A model generated the notes under the pieces. The model saw nothing but the letters and a program-made list of their open reading frames with translations. It had not been told where the DNA came from and made no database searches. 64,000 nt of DNA, taken from Eretmocerus hayati. Its lineage: Eukaryota; Arthropoda; Insecta; Hymenoptera; Aphelinidae. The stretch's first letter is position 1. Each line of letters opens with the position of its first letter. The position numbers and the translations under genes were made by a program. This document shows positions 58,451-64,000 of the stretch, piece after piece. The DNA lies in assembly GCA_029851415.1 (NCBI GenBank), contig CM056741.1:71910282-71974281 (forward strand). The letters are read 5' to 3'.

Positions 58451-58990
58451 TCCGGAAAAGTTCACAATCTTTTCCGGGGCAGGCTCTGCTACCACAGGCC
58501 ACTCCTGGGCTGGCCTGACACCCGTGAAATAATCTCAAAAAGAATACATCATGCGAAGGAAAATTATGAAGTTGGCAACATTTGTACTGGTAAAACCCAA
58601 GAGGGTAAATCGTTCAGGGAACTACCGCCTTTAACATGCTCTGTGAAGGAATAATTTCAACACAAGTCGTTCAGATAATTCTACGATTTAATGAAGGAAA
58701 TCAGAATAATGAGATCCAAATTACAAATTGCATGGCCTACTCACTACTCAGCTATTCTCTGAATGTATCTGATCGGTCCGATATCTTTGTTTTCATTAGA
58801 TTTTACACTCAACTTCTGGAAAAATGATAGAGAAAGAGAGCGAGTATCCAAATAAAATCCTCATCATATGACTAAACACGAGGTTTTGCGTTACGTAACA
58901 GAGAACAGGTACTTTACCAAGAAGATGGCATAATTCAGTTAGACTCAGGGCGACGCGGCTTGCTCGTGTTCATTTCATTTGGAATCATGT
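58451..58990. other. No gene seen; small hairpin
   Basis: A 9-bp stem, CCGGAAAAG with CTTTTCCGG, lies at about 58453-58480. The rest shows no recognised frame or RNA. Confidence 0.4.
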
Positions 58991-59520
58991 CTGCCTCCCC
59001 CTTGTGCTGAATTTTGGAGAACTGCCACATGGCACGCCATCCCGGGTTAGGCAGGAATTTCGTTGGAAGAAGCCCCGCGAGAAAAAAAGAGCGACCTCCG
59101 TCTCGCAACCGCCTTATATGCCCTCGAGCCGGGCGACTTGGCTTTCCGTGATGCGTAATTCTACTTAACCAATTAACGCTATCCTGCGCCCACCTCTTTC
59201 TCCTCTCCTGCGTCTCTCTTCTACTTTCATGCACTTTCGCTCTCTCTCAGTCTCTAACTCTCTTTTTCTAACTTTTTCTAAACTAATACTACCAGGGGGG
59301 AGGGGCGAGTATGTTCTCGGGGTCAGGCGGTTTGAGAGAGCAGGGGTAGGGTCATGCAAGCCTCCCCTATTTTCCCAACTACATGCAACCGAGTGCATTC
59401 CTGGAGATGCGCCGCGCATGGACCTTCCGCCCCTCGCGAGTTGGGCCTGCTTTGACACCACAGCTCGATTTGAGAAATTGAAAAGTCCATACGTCACGTA
59501 ACAGTGCTGTAGCTGACAAC
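58991..59520. other. CT-rich stretch, possible regulatory block; no gene called
   Basis: A pyrimidine-rich run (59185-59280, TCTCTCTCAGTCTCTAACTC-like) is followed by G-rich AGGGGGGAGGGGCGAG. Overlapping frames on both strands have no recognisable family. A promoter is conceivable but unsupported. Confidence 0.3.
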
Positions 59521-61305
59521 ATCATAACCAGCTTCGATTTTCTTTTCCGATTATTATTTCTCTGAACCAGCGGAAGGAAGTTGCTTTTTGGCTCCTATTC
59601 ATTAAATGGTTTTAATCTCAATAGTATTTTTGAAGAGCCTACTTATTTGATACTTTGATTATGATCAATTTTCATCTAATTTTCAACGTTTGTACGGAAT
59701 TCTGTCCTTTCAATACTACACTTCATACATTCGTTAACCACTGTCTGTTATTCATAGATATACGCATGAAATGATTGCGATAATGTCAGAATTTCATAAC
59801 TGGGGAAAATGGTTATTCGAGGAAAAATTCTTCCGAGAAAAAATTGATTCGGGAAAATATTTTATTCGTTAGGATTGACATTCATGAAAATGGTCATTCG
59901 GGGAAGTGGTCAATGTGAACTCGAGATTTGAAAAAAAATCTTTCTGTCAGATATTCGAAGAAATTTATTGATTTCTAAATTGAAGGAGTGTTCTACAACT
60001 CCAGTATTCGAAGTTCGTCGGTGAGCTTGTTCAAAAAATTTCTAACTAGCGCTGCTCAGCGTCTCGGTTACGTACTGTCGAAAGGGATCCAGTTTTTTTA
60101 AGAGAATCCAGCATCATTCCAATGATGACACATTCAGTCAGAAATGTTGAGGGTAGTAACTGATGACTTTTTTAGCAAACTTTCATCATGGAAAGCATCC
60201 AACCATCAGGAGAGGCAACTTACCTGGAAAATTCTGATCCTCATTCGTGAAGTTTAGCTTTTTAGACTGTTTCGAACTGAGTACAAGTTAGTTCAGTCGA
60301 ACGGCCTTCGTGCCGCTCATTTCAAGTGACTGTATTGAGCAGGACAACGTCGTCTACATAATTATTGGAGCAGAATTAGAACTACAATGAACAAAGATGC
60401 CGAATACTCTATCAGGCATGGCGAGAGTGGTACTGTTCATTTCATTAGGAACGTCTAATCGATTTTAAAAATTCAAGAGGATCTTACTATGTACGATTGC
60501 AAGCATTCGATTATCTCCGTGGTTGTTGCTATAAAAACTGTGAGGGCTCTTTGCACTTTGCTTATCCAACCGAGACGAATGATCGATGAAGAAATAAATG
60601 GCTATCTCGACAACATTAGTATTGATTGAAAATTCGCGCGAGAAGTTATTCGTAAAAATTATGAGTTTACGAGTTGTAGTGAGGCTATCGCAAATGATTG
60701 TTCTCACGCTTCGATAATTCCTTAGTCACAGAATGTGAAACTTCTACACGTGCTTATTTTTTTTAGTTAATCCGTTTCTAATGATTCTGATTGCTCACAA
60801 CAACGATCTAAATTGTGAATAACTCATCAAAATGTGTATCTCGACTAGAGTATAATGTATGACATGTGGGCTTCAAGAGCAATTTGGGCTTGAACAGAAT
60901 GAGATGAGATAGACCCATTACATGGCATACAAGCCGTGACGAGGTGATTGATTTTTTCGTGGCCACGCGTTATCACCAAAATCGGTTCACGCTTCGAATC
61001 TCATTAGGTTGATTTGTGAGCTCCATGTTCACATTGCGTGTAGTGATAATTTCTACTTTGAGTTTCAATTTGCTTCCATTAGAGAAGCAGAATCATTTCG
61101 TGACTAGAGTCGAGAAGGATGCGTTCACCAAATTTGTTAATTTGAATCTGAATGGAGTAACTAAGGATCAAGTGCCCCGGACGCACCTGCGATTCTATTG
61201 CTATGCGTTTGCTTGTTCTTGGTACATGAATATCGCGATAATAATGATCACAGCTGTGTTAATCCTGCCACAACTCATTACAAAGGCGTCGATACTCGCG
61301 TCGAT
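59521..61305. other. Intergenic, no gene recognised
   Basis: AT-rich. A 97-codon plus-strand frame (61016-61309) ends in a hydrophobic stretch, but its residues match nothing I know and it starts at a non-ATG codon, so it is not called. Confidence 0.4.
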
Positions 61306-61309
61306 ATAA

Positions 61310-61373
61310 ATCAATTAGTTGCGAGTTGCAACTAATTGATCTAACTAATCAAAACATGAATTATGTTTTGATT
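61310..61373. repeat. Two adjacent perfect hairpins
   Basis: ATCAATTAGTTGC and its exact reverse complement (61310-61322, 61328-61340), followed six bases later by AATCAAAACAT and its exact reverse complement (61347-61357, 61363-61373). Confidence 0.8.
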
Positions 61374-61689
61374 CACCAAAATGGAGAAAAGATCAGTCAT
61401 CTGTGCTTCTTCTCATCAGTATTTTCATTAGAGGCTTGATAAATGATGATGCACTGTGGGCAAATGCAGCTTGGGTCTTCATTCTTTCGACTCAATTACG
61501 TATCTGAAAAGTAAAGTTGATGGCATCTATCCGTATCATCCGGTGGAATAGCTCAATTCGAATGAACTGATTCCTGTAGTTCTAATCGCGTAGACACCTC
61601 AAGGAACATACTGGAGAAGTTTGGTGGATAAATATCATGGACGTTTTTAGTATTTGACTCTCAAAGTTTCGATTTTTTAAAAAAATGCT

Positions 61690-61930
61690 CGTTTCCCCAC
61701 TGCTATAGCTCCTTTAAAAAATACAATAATCGACTCTTACCAGCGGTCAAATTGTAGGGTTTTTCAAGACCTTCAAAATGACCACTGGCAGAAGCCGATT
61801 ATCACCTTCCTGATTGGACCTATGTCGTCCACAAGATGACGTAAAAATCGCTAAATAGCTCTCAGAGGTGGCCAGGGCCAGTTATCGGCCTTCAGCAATT
61901 TTTCTCTCGAAAGTACTTGCATTTTTTTTT
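61690..61930. mobile_element. Relic of the 2.1-kb foldback family
   Basis: CAAATTGTAGGGTTTTTCAA, GACCTTCAAAATGACCACTG, AAAAATCGCTAAA and a CAGTTATCGGC segment correspond to 28950-29160 in the foldback element at 27.3-29.4 kb. It is short and diverged, with both ends missing. Confidence 0.65.
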
Positions 61931-63540
61931 AAATTTTGAAGAAAGTTTTCTTGAAGAATGAGTAGTCCAGAAAGTCAAAATAAACAGATCACGCGTGAGC
62001 CTGGTTTTTTACAGATAAAAAAAATAATTGAGCAAATGGCAAACAGTGACATTCGCTTACATATTTCCAAACTTGATGAAATGTTATGTCGAGAACTTTG
62101 GGGCGAGATAACTGCATGATATGAAGTATAAATAAATAGAGATTTATCTCGAACACCACCGTCAGCAAAGTTTATTTTTCTCAATACCTCCGCTTTCGAG
62201 TCCATTTTATTGGATCTTGAACTTGCTTAGGTTCGATGTTTGTTGAGGGAGAATCGATTGGTACATATTTTGTCAGGTATATCGAAGGAAAATTTTCAAA
62301 GATGTGAACTTTTCCCAATATGATGCAAACTCTCGAGGTCAGTTTTCATAAGCGTAACAATTTGAAGAAAATGTGAAAAATTTGCCTCTAATCGACAAAA
62401 GATGCATAGGCATCTTATTGCTTATTTGATTGAGATTGATTATTTGATCAATACCATCGATGCTAATCGGTGTTTGTGATGTGCAACCAAAACCTATATC
62501 AATGATATCAATGCCGCATGGAACACCCATTGACTCAGAAGACATATGCATGGCCGTCGAAATAGGTAGCCTGTTCTATCTCTGAGTTCAAATTCTCAGA
62601 GAGTATGAACAGATCTCCTATCCTATTAAATTTTTCAGCTTATCGTCAACTATTAAAATCATTGGGACAAAATGAGGTACGTGATGCCGTTTTGTCTCGT
62701 CACGCTCAATCCCGAACAAACATGTTACGCAAGACTCTGTGGTGCTTCCGACTTGATCAAATCAAATCTACAGATGTATTAGACAAGTGAGTCAGAACCC
62801 GAGACTGTACTTATTCATTGTGTACATAGATTGAATAAAGTAACAAGTCGTTCTATCACATTGATGCTCAATTTCCGAAAGAAACATTCCTCTTACTGTT
62901 CGATATTTCTAGATAAGGCGCTCAGAGAGATAATTCTGAATGATATATAATTCCACAAAACCGAAAGAGAGGACAAGTCGATCTATTAACGGCTCCTGGT
63001 GTGAGTGCTCTACATCTCATACTCAGTCACGATGACTTGATATAATCATGTTCTCCAAAGCAGACCGTGCAGATCAACTAAAAAATCTTCTATAGTTAGA
63101 CCTTCGCCTCATTTTTGCGCATCAATGACCATGAATCTAAGGCAATGGCAATGTTGCGATGGTGATAACATTGGTGATAAAAGAAAGTTATTATTCTAAT
63201 TCTTGGCGGGTAATGCGACTGCAAGCCTTGGATTCAGAACTGATAGAGGGCTGAACGAATGACATGCTCGATGATTTGATGAATTCAAATGAGTTTTCTC
63301 TCACACAGTAGTTTCTATCTTGATGAAAAAAATACATGCTTTGCAAAATAATAAGATAATAAGAAGATGAGTGTACCCAACTTGACCCCATGCACAAACT
63401 TTTTTTACGTTCTCCGCGTTGAAATATGTGAAAGTAAGTAGTTCGGATCGACTCCGAATAATTTTTGCGTTTCCCAAAGAATTCAATAGGAAGGTTGAAA
63501 GTTGATGGATTGGGTCGAATATGAAAATTCTTTTGACACT
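61931..63540. other. Intergenic, no gene recognised
   Basis: Only short frames without recognisable family on either strand. Confidence 0.45.
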
Positions 63541-63559
63541 AGTCTATTACAGACTGATA

Positions 63560-63680
63560 AAGTGAACTGTTATATGAAGTTTTGAGACCTGAAGAAGGTA
63601 ACAAAATAGTCATCGAAACGTCGTCGTAATAAAATTATAAATTGACTCGTTGATCAGCCGTCTTCAAGAAATTTATTAAT
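63560..63680 (+). ncRNA. Second hammerhead-like motif, probable retroelement 3' end
   Basis: CTGAAGAA then GGTAAC, a loop, GTCATC and GAAACGTCG, then AATAAAA. Stem II can form with one A-C mismatch and one G-T. The layout (CTGANGAR, stem, GAAACGT, AATAAAA) is the same as at 30061-30150, so both are probably ends of related elements. No coding part is attached. Confidence 0.35.
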
Positions 63681-64000
63681 TCAAAGTGAGTTTTCGCATT
63701 TTTGGCACACAGGCACCAAAAGCATAGAATTTTGGATCAAGTGTACCGAAAAACAGTGTACGCACCTCGGGGCCTTTGCTCGCAGAGCCGGTTGCGCGGC
63801 AACCTAACCCGGGCCGCGATGGGTTATTTTCGGCCCTTGTAGCGTAACGTACTATTCTCGTGTTTGCGCAGTTATGAAATCACCGAGGTATTAAAATTAA
63901 TTTAGTTTGACCAATCGCGCGTGAGATTCCTTGTCTTGAGGCATTTATAATCCGTTTTTAGGGTTGCAAAATTCTGATCTGAAGCTATTTTATGAGCAAA
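63681..64000. other. No gene seen; G+C-rich spot
   Basis: A short G+C-rich patch with GGTTGCGCGGCAACC (a perfect 7-bp-arm palindrome) at about 63790-63804 lies in AT-rich sequence. The window ends without a recognised gene. Confidence 0.4.

Overview
This is a window of an AT-rich animal nuclear genome, almost certainly an insect and perhaps a hymenopteran. The only gene I can name is kinesin light chain (Klc), an intron-containing gene on the minus strand between about 5.9 and 14.95 kb. Its insect-type sequence, GT-AG introns and long gene-poor flanks exclude a prokaryote or a compact genome. Placement within insects is inference from protein similarity recalled by eye.

Klc is reconstructed as eight coding segments (14912-14916, 14032-14404, 13151-13316, 11933-12295, 10705-11057, 9934-10137, 6394-6510, 5891-6019). 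All are phase-compatible and together encode about 569 residues: N-terminal heavy-chain-binding coiled coil, acidic linker, six TPRs and a C-terminal tail. A CpG-rich block upstream (15.8-16.6 kb) may hold promoter or leader sequence. A second CpG-rich block with strong splice donors lies at 20.2-21.4 kb, with no recognisable protein.

The rest is repeat-dominated. Small foldback (inverted-repeat) elements without coding capacity lie at 1.67-2.90, 4.24-5.34, 21.05-21.21, 22.70-23.49, 25.52-25.85, 26.31-26.55 and 27.32-29.42 kb. Tandem repeats lie at 16.76, 24.85-25.24, 30.59-30.92, 32.2-34.8 and 56.4-58.5 kb. Two hammerhead-ribozyme-like motifs sit at 30.06 and 63.58 kb, probably retroelement 3' ends.

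The most striking object is a giant foldback structure from about 36317 to 56373 (20 kb). It has terminal inverted repeats of about 3.65 kb each after removing later insertions, and candidate TA target duplications. Each arm contains a CpG-rich block, a nested ~750-bp palindrome and an array of short TTCGCGTACGCGAA-like palindromes, then merges into a ~183-bp satellite. The satellite fills the centre: about 5 units one way, a second palindrome array, then about 33 units the other way. Three other elements have inserted into it: a TTAA-flanked element in the left arm, a CAG-flanked element in the right arm, and a GTGCGTAAAG-rich element in the satellite. No transposase is visible in it. All boundaries were read by eye.
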